Assembly: GCF_900167465.1 (NCBI RefSeq)
Contig: NZ_FUWR01000004.1
Coordinates: forward strand, 1-64,000
DNA length: 64,000 nt
From: Trichlorobacter thiogenes
Lineage (GTDB): Bacteria; Desulfobacterota; Desulfuromonadia; Geobacterales; Pseudopelobacteraceae
Reading direction: 5' to 3'
The notes under the pieces are model-generated. The model saw only the letters and a program-made list of their open reading frames with translations, searched no databases and was not told the DNA's origin. A program made the position numbers and the translations under genes. This document shows, in pieces, positions 1 through 8,512 of the stretch. Position 1 is the first letter of the stretch. Each line of letters starts with the position of its first letter.

Positions 1-145
1 CAGGTTCAATTTCAGACAGCCAGGAGATAAGCGCTTTGCAACCATCAGCATCATTGGTGAAACGTTTTACTTCTTCTGTTGGAATGACACCAACATCAAG
101 AATAGCTTTAGAAACATCAATGCCGATAAACAGATTCTTTCCCAT
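1..145 (-). CDS. IS110-family transposase, N-terminal part (cut by window edge)
   Basis: The minus strand reads ATG at 145 into 48 open codons that run off the left edge. The protein begins MGKNLFIGIDVSKAILDVGV. The GIDVSK segment is the first acidic motif of the RuvC-like DEDD domain of IS110/IS116/IS902 transposases. A good ribosome binding site (GGAGA) lies just upstream of the ATG. The catalytic remainder and the C-terminal serine domain lie outside the window, so it cannot be said whether the copy is intact. These enzymes recombine DNA guided by an RNA from the element's non-coding end. Family call is strong for such a short piece; functionality is unknown. Confidence 0.8.
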   Translation of the reverse strand, partial: MGKNLFIGIDVSKAILDVGVIPTEEVKRFTNDADGCKALISWLSEIEP

Positions 146-310
146 AGTCTTTCTCCTTTCCCGTTCTTGCAGAATGCGGGATCCAGATGGTCCCCAGTCA
201 ACTGTTCGGGCTATTGGGAGGAAGGGAATGACGCCTTACGCTCTGTGACGGGCTTGGTGTCCCAAAACACGATCAAGCTGTCATTCCCTGGCTACTTGAA
301 AGAACATTAG
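146..310 (-). ncRNA. non-coding end of the IS110-type element; candidate bridge-RNA region
   Basis: There is no convincing gene between the transposase start and about 310. On the transposase strand this stretch holds a perfect 10-bp inverted repeat (AGGGAATGAC at 223-232, GTCATTCCCT at 280-289) enclosing 47 bases. In the IS110 group the guide or bridge RNA is encoded in the longer non-coding end upstream of the transposase, which is the position seen here. RNA boundaries, loops and the outer end of the element could not be fixed by eye. The assignment rests on position plus one stem and is tentative. Confidence 0.3.
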
Positions 311-332
311 ATGCTACACGCTGAACATACAA

Positions 333-438
333 GGAACACAGAGAACTACAAAAACAGTTTTTTGTGACTCACCTGAAATGAAGCTGGCCATGGGGGGTAT
401 CTTGTTCTTCCTCTGAGAACTCTGTGACCTCTGTGGCA
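333..438. repeat. intergenic CACAGAG-type inverted repeat
   Basis: The segment at 408-438 read on the minus strand contains CACAGAGGTCACAGAG, and 333-349 on the plus strand contains a shorter CACAGAGAAC copy, giving two inverted arms around about 60 bases. Degenerate repeats of the form CAC(A/G)GAG repeated every 9 bases are common between genes in Geobacter-like genomes. A related element is seen upstream of pilT at 22324-22460. It fills the gap between the IS end and the MFS gene. No gene is supported in it. Confidence 0.4.
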
Positions 439-453
439 GCTTGTTTTTATGGG

Positions 454-1710
454 TTAGAGAAACTCCTCAAAGTAGTCCAGATCCTTGTGGAAGGTTTCCT
501 CCAGACGCCAGAGCGAGAACAGAGCGATGGCCATGGTCAGGCAACCGACGATAATCGCCCCCTGCTGCAGGCCAAAATGGTTGCGAAAGTACAGAAACAG
601 CATGGTGATCGGCACGGTCATTCCCCGCACAAAGTTGGGGACTGAGGTTGCCACCGTGGCCCGCAGGTTGGTGCCGAACTGCTCGGCGGCAATCGTGACA
701 AAGATGGCCCAGTAGCCGATACCGAACCCCAACAGTCCGCAGATCCCGTAAAACGCCTCAGCGCTGACGCCACCGGCCATAAAATAAACCACAACTGCCA
801 CTGCGGTGATGATCAGAAACAACAGCACCACCTTTTTGCGGCTTTTCAGCAGTTGGCTCAGAATACCGCTCAGCAGGTCTCCCGCCACCAAGCCCAGGTA
901 GCAGTACATCACCGCATTACCGGCACTGACGGTTCCCGCCACACCCAGCAGCTTGGCAAATTCAGGGGAAAAGGTGATCAACACCCCCACCACAAACCAG
1001 GAAGGCAGACCGATCAGGATCGAGTGCAGAAAACGACCAAAACGGTCGCGGCTGGTGAAGAGCGACAGGAAGTTCCCTTTGCTGACCTGCTCCTGCACCT
1101 TCATGGTGCTGAACATGCCGGATTCCACCACCCCAAAGCGCAGCGCCAGCAGGCAGAGCCCCAGTATACCGCCGATGATGAAGGCGTTGCGCCAATCAAA
1201 ATGCTTGGCAACAAAATTGGCCAGAATCGCCCCGGAAACCCCCACCGAGGCAACGATCATGGTGCCATAGCCCCGCACGGTCTTGTGCAGCACCTCACTG
1301 ACCAGGGTGATACCGGCCCCCAGCTCGCCCGCCAGGCCGACGCCGGCAATGAAACGCAGGGTGGCATAGGCACCGATTGAATCAACAAAACCGTTGGCAA
1401 AGTTGGCCATTGAATAGAGGAAGATCGAACCGAACATGATCTTAAGCCGACCTTTGCGGTCCCCCAGCACCCCCCAGAGAATACCCCCCAACAGCATACC
1501 CACCATCTGCATGTTCAGCAGGAACACCCCCTGATCCACCAGATCCTTGCCGGACAGCCCCAGCGCCTTCAGGCTGGGAACCCGCACAATGCTGAACAAC
1601 ACCAGATCGTAGATATCCACAAAATAACCCAGCGCAGCAACGATGACCGGCAGGCTGAAGATGGCCTGGATTACACCGGGAGCAGCTTGGGGCGAGGTCT
1701 GTTCGGACAT
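454..1710 (-). CDS. MFS transporter (metabolite:H+ symporter-like)
   Basis: A 418-residue integral membrane protein with about twelve hydrophobic segments. The loop after the second segment carries GDRKGR (residues 83-88), the major facilitator signature A, and DIYDL sits in the first segment (32-36). The RFIAGVGLAGELGAG stretch resembles the fourth helix of sugar and organic-acid porters. Length is normal for the superfamily. It would move a small organic solute across the inner membrane with protons; the substrate cannot be read from the sequence. It is monocistronic, between the IS end and the small-gene operon. Confidence 0.8.
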   Translation of the reverse strand: MSEQTSPQAAPGVIQAIFSLPVIVAALGYFVDIYDLVLFSIVRVPSLKALGLSGKDLVDQGVFLLNMQMVGMLLGGILWGVLGDRKGRLKIMFGSIFLYSMANFANGFVDSIGAYATLRFIAGVGLAGELGAGITLVSEVLHKTVRGYGTMIVASVGVSGAILANFVAKHFDWRNAFIIGGILGLCLLALRFGVVESGMFSTMKVQEQVSKGNFLSLFTSRDRFGRFLHSILIGLPSWFVVGVLITFSPEFAKLLGVAGTVSAGNAVMYCYLGLVAGDLLSGILSQLLKSRKKVVLLFLIITAVAVVVYFMAGGVSAEAFYGICGLLGFGIGYWAIFVTIAAEQFGTNLRATVATSVPNFVRGMTVPITMLFLYFRNHFGLQQGAIIVGCLTMAIALFSLWRLEETFHKDLDYFEEFL

Positions 1711-1865
1711 GGTCGTTTCTCTTTCAGCTGGTGGATTGGGGCTCGGCTGGTTATCAGAAAGGGTGCGGCTTTTATCCGTCCTGAGTTTTTGCTATGGTGC
1801 TGCAGATGCTGAAGAAGCTGATATTTTAGAGTCGGCAATGGATTCCGTTGTGTGGTTTTTGCTGC

Positions 1866-2126
1866 TTAGGCATAAATAGAAAAAAGGCCTCTCAGAGCCT
1901 GCATTTCATCAGGTGTAACAGGTTGAGACGGTTTGCGCTTTGTTGCTTCATCAGTATCTGTTAGTACTGATGAGAGCGTTACTTCGTCTGGAATATTGGC
2001 TGTTCTGCGCTCTTTTGCACCGTTTGGGGTTTGGCTGTTGTTTTGATCAACACTAGACTGTTTTTTCAGCTCTGCATACTGAAGCTCAAGAGGGGAAAGG
2101 TATTTGCTCCGTATTGGAAAGCTCAT
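1866..2126 (-). CDS. small hypothetical protein (86 aa)
   Basis: An 86-residue polar protein beginning MSFPIRSKYLSPLELQYAEL. The middle is rich in Ser, Thr, Asp and Lys and looks disordered; the C-terminus ends TPDEMQALRGLFSIYA, a possible short amphipathic helix. There is no signal peptide, membrane segment or catalytic motif. Its ATG overlaps the stop of the upstream 50-residue gene (ATGA), typical of translationally coupled genes. The function is not recognised. The coupled arrangement supports that it is real. Confidence 0.55.
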   Translation of the reverse strand: MSFPIRSKYLSPLELQYAELKKQSSVDQNNSQTPNGAKERRTANIPDEVTLSSVLTDTDEATKRKPSQPVTPDEMQALRGLFSIYA

Positions 2127-2275
2127 TGCGCGAATCCTTCAGTGACAAATCCGGCAGAGCACGGTTCCACAATAGTCCCAGGCTCATCATCGTCATGAAA
2201 AAGACGGAAAATAGCCAGCCTTTCATCAAAAGAAATACCGTGGTAGCTGAACTCTGTATCTGTTGAAATTTGCAT
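2123..2275 (-). CDS. small hypothetical protein (50 aa), first gene of a two-gene operon
   Basis: Minus-strand ATG at 2275 opens a 50-codon frame ending TGA at 2125-2123. The start follows a good GGGAG ribosome binding site about six bases upstream. The protein begins MQISTDTEFSYHGISFDERL, has a central FRLFHDDDEPG acidic stretch, and lacks a signal peptide or membrane segment. Its stop overlaps the start of the 86-residue gene. The pair faces away from the methyltransferase gene at 2383, leaving a shared divergent promoter region. No family was recognised. Confidence 0.5.
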   Translation of the reverse strand: MQISTDTEFSYHGISFDERLAIFRLFHDDDEPGTIVEPCSAGFVTEGFAQ

Positions 2276-2382
2276 ACAACTCCCGCTTTTAAAAGGTTTC
2301 AGTATTCGTTATCGGCAGTGATTTGGATTTTCTCAAGCTGGAAAAGGTAGGGAGTTGCAGACGAGTTACAAGCGGAGGTCCT

Positions 2383-3372
2383 ATGAATGTGCCGGAATTG
2401 CTGCAACTGTCATCAAGCTACTGGAATACCTGTACACTCCATGCCGGGGTCAAGCTGGATATCTTTAGCCATCTGGCAGACAAGCCAATGACCACGGCCA
2501 ACCTGGCAGAAATTATCGTTGCTGATGAACGTGGCCTTGAAATGCTGCTCCACGGGCTTACTGCCCTGGACCTCTTGCAGAAAGAAGGTGACAGCTTCAA
2601 ATGTACAGAGTTCAGTGCCAGCTATCTTGCAAAAAGCTCTGAGTCCTACATGGGGCATATTATCATGCATCATCACTATCTGGTTGAAGGCTGGAGTCAC
2701 CTTGATGAAGCGGTGCTGCGAGGCGGGCCGGTACGGAAAAGTTCATCCCATGGTACAGGCGAAAAGGAGCGGGAGAGCTTTTTGATGGGGATGTTTAATC
2801 TTGCTTCTCTGATTGCACCCCGTATCGCTGCCCAGATTGATTTAAAAGGACGTCACCGCCTACTTGATCTGGCAGGTGGACCAGGCACCTATGCCATTCA
2901 CTTCTGTAAAGTGAATCCTGATTTGAAAGCTGTTGTCTATGATCTTCCCACAACCCGCCCCTTTGCAGAGCAGACCGTGCAACGTTTTGGGCTTTCTGAG
3001 CGAATAGCATTCAGTGCAGGAGATATCCTGAGTGATGACCTTGGTACCGGCTTTGACGTGGTCTGGATTTCTCATCTTCTGCATAGTGAAAGCCCTGCAA
3101 ACAGCTCGGCAATTGTTGACAAGGCGGTAAAGGCACTAAATCCCGGTGGGCTTTTGCTGATTCAGGAGTTTATCCTGCATGATGACAAGGCAGCACCACT
3201 CTTTCCAACCCTGTTTTCATTGAACATGCTTATTGGTACACAGTCTGGTCAGGCTTACTCTCAGCAGGAGATTACTACTATCATGGCTGGTGCAGGGCTG
3301 GCTGATATCAGAAGACTGCAGCTTGATTTGGCCAATGGTGCCGGCGTCATGGTGGGGACAGCTGCTAATTGA
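2383..3372 (+). CDS. SAM-dependent O-methyltransferase (Methyltransf_2-like)
   Basis: Start chosen at ATG 2383 because AGCGGAGG lies just upstream; an in-frame extension to 2323 has no such site. The 329-residue protein has an N-terminal winged-helix-like part (about 1-90), as in acetylserotonin/hydroxyneurosporene-type O-methyltransferases. A Rossmann methyltransferase domain follows, with the SAM-binding motif LDLAGGPGTY at 161-170 and later LNPGGLLLIQEF. It should transfer a methyl group to a hydroxyl of a small acceptor in the cytoplasm. The acceptor is unknown and the neighbours give no pathway clue. Confidence 0.75.
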   Translation: MNVPELLQLSSSYWNTCTLHAGVKLDIFSHLADKPMTTANLAEIIVADERGLEMLLHGLTALDLLQKEGDSFKCTEFSASYLAKSSESYMGHIIMHHHYLVEGWSHLDEAVLRGGPVRKSSSHGTGEKERESFLMGMFNLASLIAPRIAAQIDLKGRHRLLDLAGGPGTYAIHFCKVNPDLKAVVYDLPTTRPFAEQTVQRFGLSERIAFSAGDILSDDLGTGFDVVWISHLLHSESPANSSAIVDKAVKALNPGGLLLIQEFILHDDKAAPLFPTLFSLNMLIGTQSGQAYSQQEITTIMAGAGLADIRRLQLDLANGAGVMVGTAAN

Positions 3373-3446
3373 ATATGTACCGTAAAAAACACCGTCAAAA
3401 GTTATGGATTTGAGTGTTTCTGTGAGGACTACACGGGATGCGTATA

Positions 3447-3479
3447 AATAAAAAAAAGCCATGATTTCTCAGGGCTTTT
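3447..3479 (-). terminator. intrinsic terminator after tRNA-Ser
   Basis: Read on the minus strand, AAAAGCC and GGCTTTTTTT flank a 12-base loop, giving a stem that ends in a T-run about 30 bases past the tRNA 3' end. It would end the serS/tRNA-Ser transcript. The A-run on the other side may also let it work for the methyltransferase gene. Confidence 0.6.
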
Positions 3480-3480
3480 G

Positions 3481-3500
3481 GGACTAGTCTGGACTAGTCT
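3481..3500. repeat. tandem 10-bp duplication GGACTAGTCT next to the tRNA
   Basis: Two exact copies of GGACTAGTCT lie head to tail between the terminator and the encoded CCA of tRNA-Ser. Each contains the palindrome ACTAGT. No integrase or second attachment site is visible, so its meaning is unknown. Confidence 0.6.
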
Positions 3501-3511
3501 GGATTGTTGAA

Positions 3512-3599
3512 TGGCGGAGGGGGTGAGATTCGAACTCACGGACGGTTGCCCGTCGCCGGTTTTCAAGACCGGTGCCTTAAACCGCTCGGCAACCCCTCC
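3512..3599 (-). tRNA. tRNA-Ser (anticodon UGA)
   Basis: The minus strand gives an 88-nt class II tRNA beginning GGAGGGGTTGCCGAGCGG. It has a seven-base acceptor stem matched by CCCCTCC, an encoded CCA end, a long variable arm and a T-loop GTTCGAATC. The anticodon stem CCGGT/ACCGG encloses loop CTTGAAA with anticodon TGA, reading UCA and related serine codons. It lies 45 bases after serS on the same strand, so the synthetase and its substrate tRNA may share a transcript. Confidence 0.96.
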
Positions 3600-3644
3600 A
3601 GAGGAAAGACTTTCTAGCATACTTTTGGGCAGAAGCTCAAGCCC

Positions 3645-4916
3645 CTATTTGGTGATTTTTTCCATACCTCCCATGTAAGGGCGCAGGGCCGCCGGGATGA
3701 GGATGGAGCCATCGGCCTGTTGGTAGTTCTCAAGAATGGCGACTAGGGTGCGGCCCACCGCCAGGCCAGAGCCGTTCAGGGTATGGATAAACTCTGGCTT
3801 GCTCTTCTCTTCTTCCCTGAAGCGGATACCGGCCCGCCGTGCCTGGAAATCGCCGAAGCTACTGCAGGAGGAGATCTCACGGTACAGATTTTGACCCGGT
3901 AACCAGACTTCAAGGTCATAGGTTTTACAGGCCGAGAAGCCGATGTCACCGGAGCAGAGTGCCAGCAGTCGGTAGGGAAGTTCCAGTAGTTGCAGGACTT
4001 TTTCAGCATGGCTGGTCAGCTTTTCCAGTTCAGCCTGGGACTCATCCGGGTGAACAAATTTGACCAGCTCAACCTTGTTAAACTGGTGTTGACGGATCAG
4101 GCCACGGGTGTCCTTACCGTGGGAACCGGCCTCACGACGGAAGCAGGGGGTGTAGGCGGTATAACTGATCGGCAGATCAGATTTTTTCAGAATCTCGTCA
4201 CGGTGGATGTTGGTAACCGGTACTTCGGCTGTCGGGATCAGGAAAAAATCAGGATCAACCAAACGGAACAGGTCTTCTTCAAATTTGGGCAGTTGTCCGG
4301 TGCTGGTCATACTGGCCCGGTTCACCATGAAGGGGGGTAGCACCTCAGTATAGCCATGGTCCGTGGTGTGCAGATCAAGCATAAAGCTGATCAAAGCCCG
4401 CTCAAGACGTGCGCCAGCCCCTTTGGAGAGACAAAAGCGGGCGCCGGTGATCTTGGCACCCCGTTCAAAATCAAGGATGTCCAGATCTTCACCGAGATCC
4501 CAGTGTGCTTTGGCTTCAAAGTCAAAGGTTGGCGGTGTGCCCCAGCTGCGAACCACCACGTTGTCCTCTTCAGACTTGCCAACCGGTGTCGTGGGATGGG
4601 GCAGGTTGGGGATGGTCATCAGCAGGGTGTTAAGCTCTTCGTCAACGGTCTTCAGTTCATCATCAAAACCTTTGATTTTGGCAGAGACCTCTTTCATCTC
4701 AGCAATCTTGTCTTTGACCGTACTTTTGTCCTTAACCTTGGCAATCTCTTCGGAGACGCTGTTCTTCAGCGCCTTGAGGGTTTCGCTCTCAGTCAGCAGG
4801 CTACGGCGTTTGATGTCCAGCTCTCGAAAGCCTGACAAAGAAATGTTGCCACCACGGGTGGCAAGGGCGGCTTCGGCCTGATCAAGGTTGTCGCGGATAA
4901 ATTTAGTGTCAAGCAT
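3645..4916 (-). CDS. serS: seryl-tRNA synthetase
   Basis: The 423-residue enzyme charges tRNA-Ser with serine in the cytoplasm. The N-terminal 100 residues are charged and helical, matching the coiled-coil arm that contacts the tRNA variable arm. The class II core follows, with motif 2 around [15 protein letters not shown] and motif 3 [13 protein letters not shown] near the C-terminus. The length is typical. The ATG is preceded by AAGGAATTCCC. Its substrate tRNA-Ser(UGA) lies immediately downstream on the same strand, and a CapA-like gene is divergent upstream. Confidence 0.97.
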   Translation of the reverse strand: MLDTKFIRDNLDQAEAALATRGGNISLSGFRELDIKRRSLLTESETLKALKNSVSEEIAKVKDKSTVKDKIAEMKEVSAKIKGFDDELKTVDEELNTLLMTIPNLPHPTTPVGKSEEDNVVVRSWGTPPTFDFEAKAHWDLGEDLDILDFERGAKITGARFCLSKGAGARLERALISFMLDLHTTDHGYTEVLPPFMVNRASMTSTGQLPKFEEDLFRLVDPDFFLIPTAEVPVTNIHRDEILKKSDLPISYTAYTPCFRREAGSHGKDTRGLIRQHQFNKVELVKFVHPDESQAELEKLTSHAEKVLQLLELPYRLLALCSGDIGFSACKTYDLEVWLPGQNLYREISSCSSFGDFQARRAGIRFREEEKSKPEFIHTLNGSGLAVGRTLVAILENYQQADGSILIPAALRPYMGGMEKITK

Positions 4917-4941
4917 GGGAAATTCCTTTGGTTCTAACAGG

Positions 4942-6018
4942 ATGAAGGTGTACTATCTAGCACTTATGAACCGTTACCGTCAACGCAAAACAGGCTTTCA
5001 ATTCCGACTCAAGGCTCTGCCTTGCTCTCTGCTTTTGCTGCTGCTTACTGCTCTTCCGGTCTATGCCGGAGAGGTGGTGATCCAGGCTGCCGGTGATGTG
5101 ATGCTGGGTGGTCTCTGGGAACAGCAGATGTCCCAGGATGGCTATTATCATCCCTTTACCCGAATTGCGTCGGAGCTGAAAAAAGGGGATATTACGCTGG
5201 TTAACCTTGAGGCCCCCCTGACAGGCCGTGGTAAAGAGTTTACCGACAAAAAATATCGTTTCCGGGTCAAGCCGTCTGCACTAACTGCCTTCAAGAAAGC
5301 CGGTATTACCACGGTTACCCTGGCCAATAATCACAGTATGGATTACGGGGCTGTTGGCCTGCAGGACACCCTGCAGCAGTTGGATAAGGCCGGTATTGGT
5401 CATGTCGGCGCCGGAGAAAATCTGGCTGCTGCCCGTAAAGCAGCTGTCTACGACATACGCGGCACCAAGGTGGCTTTGCTTGGCTATTCCCTGACCCTGC
5501 CGCTTGAGTTCTGGGCTGGCGATAAACGGGCCGGTACTGCACCGCTGATGGAAAAGATGGTCAAGGATGATATTGTTGCTGCCCGCAAGCAGGCATCCAT
5601 TGTGATCGTGACTGCCCACTGGGGCGAAGAGGGTAAGACCCGGCTGCGTGAGTATCAGCCCCGCCTGGCTCGGATGATGATTGATAGCGGAGCCGATGCG
5701 GTGATCGGCCACCATCCCCATATCCTGCAAGGGGTTGAAACGTATAAACGGGGGATCATCTTCTACAGTCTGGGAAATTTTGCCTTTGCCCACAAGAGCC
5801 GGATAGCTGACCGAACCTTGCTGGTACGGCTACGTTTTGATGGTGACAAACGGTCCGCAGAGCTGCTGCCGGTTAACATCCTGCACCGCGAGGTTGGTTT
5901 TCAGGCCACGCCACTTGCTGGCAAGCGTGCTGATGAACTGGTTGCGCGGGTGAAAAAGCTGCCGCCTGCCAAGCTGGCTGTCCGAAAAGAGGGTGAACGC
6001 TGGCTGGTTGATTTTTAG
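4942..6018 (+). CDS. CapA-family (poly-gamma-glutamate capsule-type) metallophosphatase-like protein
   Basis: The protein has an N-terminal signal sequence (hydrophobic run [16 protein letters not shown]) and one CapA domain with [33 protein letters not shown] and [11 protein letters not shown]. These are the conserved metal-site segments of the PGA_cap/metallophosphatase-like fold. It acts outside the cytoplasm. Family members take part in polyglutamate capsule synthesis, but no capBC genes are here, so the substrate is open. The start is uncertain: ATG at 4942 or 4966 are both plausible, and an extension to 4888 would overlap serS. Its 3' end overlaps the convergent NamZ-like gene by four bases. 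Confidence 0.75.
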   Translation: MKVYYLALMNRYRQRKTGFQFRLKALPCSLLLLLLTALPVYAGEVVIQAAGDVMLGGLWEQQMSQDGYYHPFTRIASELKKGDITLVNLEAPLTGRGKEFTDKKYRFRVKPSALTAFKKAGITTVTLANNHSMDYGAVGLQDTLQQLDKAGIGHVGAGENLAAARKAAVYDIRGTKVALLGYSLTLPLEFWAGDKRAGTAPLMEKMVKDDIVAARKQASIVIVTAHWGEEGKTRLREYQPRLARMMIDSGADAVIGHHPHILQGVETYKRGIIFYSLGNFAFAHKSRIADRTLLVRLRFDGDKRSAELLPVNILHREVGFQATPLAGKRADELVARVKKLPPAKLAVRKEGERWLVDF

Positions 6019-7235
6019 TACAACAGATACGTCTCCCGCAGCTTTCTAAACTGCTCAATTCCCCCCCGCCAGCGTGCCATGACCTGTTCCGGTGACGCGC
6101 CATCACGCAGCATCTTCCAGGCCTGATTATCTCCCAGCATACCGTAGAACCCACCGGCAACATGATACTGTTTGGGGTGTGTCTGCTGGATCGCCCGGAC
6201 AAGGTAGAGTCCGGCCAGCGGCAAATTGGCAACGTTCAGATCGGTGATAGTCACTTCAATTCCGTTGCAGAGTTTGCCTTGGTAGGTGTGGCCGGGGGCA
6301 GTGGGAGTAAAGCTGGTGGCACTGAATTTCAGGCCCGGCAGGTTTGGCAGGTTTTTTAAGACTGCTGTTGGATCAAGCCATGGCGCACCGTATTTGTGGA
6401 ACGGTTTGTCGGTGCCCCGCGCAACGGAAAGATTGGTTGCCTCCAGCGGACCAAAACCGGAATACAGCAGGGCAGCGATCGGATCTTTCATGTTGGGGGA
6501 TGGGTTGATCCAGGCTAAACCGGTCTCCTGCCAGAGCAGCTCCCGTTTCCAGCCCTCCATGGATACCACCTGCAGATTTGCATTAATCTTTGCCTCTGCG
6601 TTGATCAGCCGGGCCAGTTCACCAACGGTCAGGCTGTGGCGGGTGGGGATCGGGTGGGTTACGGTCAGGGAGCGGCAGCCGGTTTTGTCCGCAGCAATTC
6701 TACGGGAGATCTCGCCAGCATCAGGCACAGCCCCTTCAACCGCTATCCCCCCCAGTGGATTGGGGCGGTCCAGTACCACCAGCGGAATCCCCTGCTGTTT
6801 GGCTGCCAGCAGGGCATGGTGCAGGGTGCCGATGTAGGTGTAAAAACGTGCGCCGATATCCTGGATATCAAAGACCAACACCTGAATACCGGTTATCATC
6901 TCCGCTGTGGGGCGGCAGGTTTTGCCGTAGAGCGAGTAGATCGGCAGTCCGGTCCGCTGGTCGGTTGCGGAAGAAAGCTTGACGTCGGAATCACCCCGGA
7001 TGCCATGTTCCGGTGAAAAGAGCGCCACCAGTTTGACACCGGGAGCCTGGGCCAGCAGGTCAATACTGCTGCTGCCGTTTAGAGTACGTCCGGTGTTGTT
7101 GGTGATCAGGCCGACCCGTTTGCCCTGCAGCAGATCAAAGTTGCGGCGGGCCAGGATGTCGATGCCGGGAATGACTCCGGCAAAGGAATCAGCAGCAGAC
7201 AGCAGCAAGCACAGAACAATCAGCAGGCGGGCCAT
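6015..7235 (-). CDS. DUF1343 / NamZ-type exo-beta-N-acetylmuramidase
   Basis: This 406-residue protein has a signal peptide (MARLLIVLCLLLSAADSFAG). It carries the DUF1343 signatures RVGLITNNTGR, LFSPEHGIRGD, DIQDIGARFYTY and VLDRPNPLGG. The characterised member NamZ of Bacillus removes N-acetylmuramic acid from the non-reducing ends of peptidoglycan fragments, so a periplasmic cell-wall turnover role is likely. Its start overlaps the end of the DUF4911 gene, which is itself coupled to the ArnD-like gene, giving a three-gene minus-strand operon. Confidence 0.82.
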   Translation of the reverse strand: MARLLIVLCLLLSAADSFAGVIPGIDILARRNFDLLQGKRVGLITNNTGRTLNGSSSIDLLAQAPGVKLVALFSPEHGIRGDSDVKLSSATDQRTGLPIYSLYGKTCRPTAEMITGIQVLVFDIQDIGARFYTYIGTLHHALLAAKQQGIPLVVLDRPNPLGGIAVEGAVPDAGEISRRIAADKTGCRSLTVTHPIPTRHSLTVGELARLINAEAKINANLQVVSMEGWKRELLWQETGLAWINPSPNMKDPIAALLYSGFGPLEATNLSVARGTDKPFHKYGAPWLDPTAVLKNLPNLPGLKFSATSFTPTAPGHTYQGKLCNGIEVTITDLNVANLPLAGLYLVRAIQQTHPKQYHVAGGFYGMLGDNQAWKMLRDGASPEQVMARWRGGIEQFRKLRETYLLY

Positions 7236-7441
7236 ACCACCTCCTCCATCCCGATCTCTTCCTGCAGGGCACGAATCAATCCCTCCAGCTCCTCTTCCCG
7301 TCCTTCCGGGGCGATGACCCGCACAATGCCATTCTTGTTGTCAACCGTACTGACCGTGCAGAGCCCTTCGTAGGATTCCGTGATAAAGGTCAGGTAGGCG
7401 TGCTGGCTGCGTTCTACCTTGAAAAAACGTGGGGTCGTCAT
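7220..7441 (-). CDS. DUF4911 family small protein
   Basis: A 73-residue cytoplasmic protein (begins MTTPRFFKVERSQHAYLTFI) with the pattern of DUF4911: an ACT-like alternation including VRVIAPEGREEELEGLIRAL. There is no signal peptide or catalytic motif. It overlaps both neighbours (ArnD-like by four bases, NamZ by sixteen), so it is the middle gene of a tightly coupled operon. Function is unknown for the family. Confidence 0.7.
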   Translation of the reverse strand: MTTPRFFKVERSQHAYLTFITESYEGLCTVSTVDNKNGIVRVIAPEGREEELEGLIRALQEEIGMEEVVWPAC

Positions 7442-8355
7442 GCTGTCACCTCGTCACCCTGCAGGGCCACCGGCAAGGAACGTCCTTCAATCATCCCCAT
7501 GGCGAGCTGACAGGCCGGAGCATCGACAATCTGTGCCCTGGCCTCGGCCAGACTGATGCAGGGGATGTTGTTTTGGGCGAGCAGTTCCAGCAACCGGCTG
7601 AAGGAGTTGCGGATCACACCCCCTTCCAGCTCGGTGTGAACCGTCAGCACGTTCAGGCCCGGCTTCAGCTGTTTGAGATAGTAGTCCGGCAGGTCGTCCG
7701 GGGTCAGGCCATCGCGGCCAAGCAGTTCGTCGGCCGTGGGCAAGGTGGTGGGGATCTGCAGGGTGTTGAAGCGTTGGCCGTTTATCACCGGATAGAAGGG
7801 CAAGGTTCCACGACAGTCACTGCAGTAGGACAGCTCCATCTGGTCCTGCAGGGCCAGGGAGTCTGGCGAAACGGTCCAGCCCGGCGCTGCGGTGGTGGTG
7901 GTCAGCCGATCAAAGACCTGCTTGAACCCTTTGGCAGCCTGGCCCAGTTCTGATTTAACAAAGCTAAGATCACTCTTGAGCAGAAAATCATGCCAGTTAG
8001 CATGGTCCCAGGCATGAATCCCCACCTCATGCCCCTGCTGTTCCGTCTGTCGCATAATATTGCCACATTTTTGGTAGATCACCGGTCCTGGTAGCAGTAC
8101 GCCGTACAGCATGGTCTTGATGCCATAGGCCGAAGGTGCGCCGGAACGCAGCGCCTTTTGCAGAAACCCTTTGTGGGTAAAGATACGGCGCAGGGCTCGG
8201 CCGGTGTGATCTGGCCCCAGGCAGAAATAAAAGGTGCCTTTTGCGTTGTAACGGGCCAGTAGGTCAAGCAGCACCGGTACGCCGTCCCGGGTGCCAACGT
8301 AGGTATCAACATCAATCTTCAGGGCAACAACCGGCTGTGGCATCTGAAACTCCAT
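7438..8355 (-). CDS. arnD: polysaccharide deacetylase, ArnD-like
   Basis: A 305-residue NodB-fold deacetylase. The start KIDVDTYVGTRDGVP and the TFYFCLGPDHTGR segment match ArnD, which removes the formyl group from 4-deoxy-4-formamido-L-arabinose-undecaprenyl phosphate at the inner membrane. KIDVDT supplies the metal-binding aspartates and HAWDHANWH the histidine motif. No other arn genes are in the window, so the substrate could be another undecaprenyl-linked or envelope sugar. A second in-frame ATG lies four codons downstream. It is first in the operon with DUF4911 and NamZ. Confidence 0.75.
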   Translation of the reverse strand: MEFQMPQPVVALKIDVDTYVGTRDGVPVLLDLLARYNAKGTFYFCLGPDHTGRALRRIFTHKGFLQKALRSGAPSAYGIKTMLYGVLLPGPVIYQKCGNIMRQTEQQGHEVGIHAWDHANWHDFLLKSDLSFVKSELGQAAKGFKQVFDRLTTTTAAPGWTVSPDSLALQDQMELSYCSDCRGTLPFYPVINGQRFNTLQIPTTLPTADELLGRDGLTPDDLPDYYLKQLKPGLNVLTVHTELEGGVIRNSFSRLLELLAQNNIPCISLAEARAQIVDAPACQLAMGMIEGRSLPVALQGDEVTA

Positions 8356-8405
8356 TCGTGGAAATGGGGGGCATGGTAGCAGGTTTGCTCAAAGAGTAAA
8401 ATAAT

Positions 8406-8476
8406 CTTGATGGCTTCTTGACAGCCTTGCTTCAGGTTTTGACACCAATTTGATTGCCCGGTTGCTACGCTTTGAT
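8406..8476 (+). promoter_or_regulatory. direct-repeat operator and promoter of the kdp operon
   Basis: CTTGAT (8406), CTTGAC (8417), a weaker CTTGCT (about 8426), TTTGAC (8438) and TTTGAT (8449) recur at about one helical turn, with another TTTGAT at 8471. The TTGATT ending at 8455 is followed after 10 bases by TACGCT (8466-8471), a plausible -10. There is no good -35, as in PhoB-type activated promoters where the activator box replaces it. The same layout precedes the KimA-like gene at 16763-16828. KdpE, an OmpR/PhoB-class regulator encoded in this operon, is the likely binder; that is inference. Confidence 0.6.
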
Positions 8477-8512
8477 CATGCAGGATCAGCGCGCACCAGG
8501 AGGTCAACCAAC

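Noticed and set aside
1643-1879. 78-codon plus-strand frame across the MFS gene start
   Set aside because: It overlaps the MFS N-terminus, has no clear ribosome site, and the product shows no domain or sensible composition.
3481-3599. Integrated element at tRNA-Ser
   Set aside because: The 10-bp tandem duplication sits near the tRNA 3' end, but no integrase, no repeated tRNA 3' end and no foreign gene block is visible nearby.
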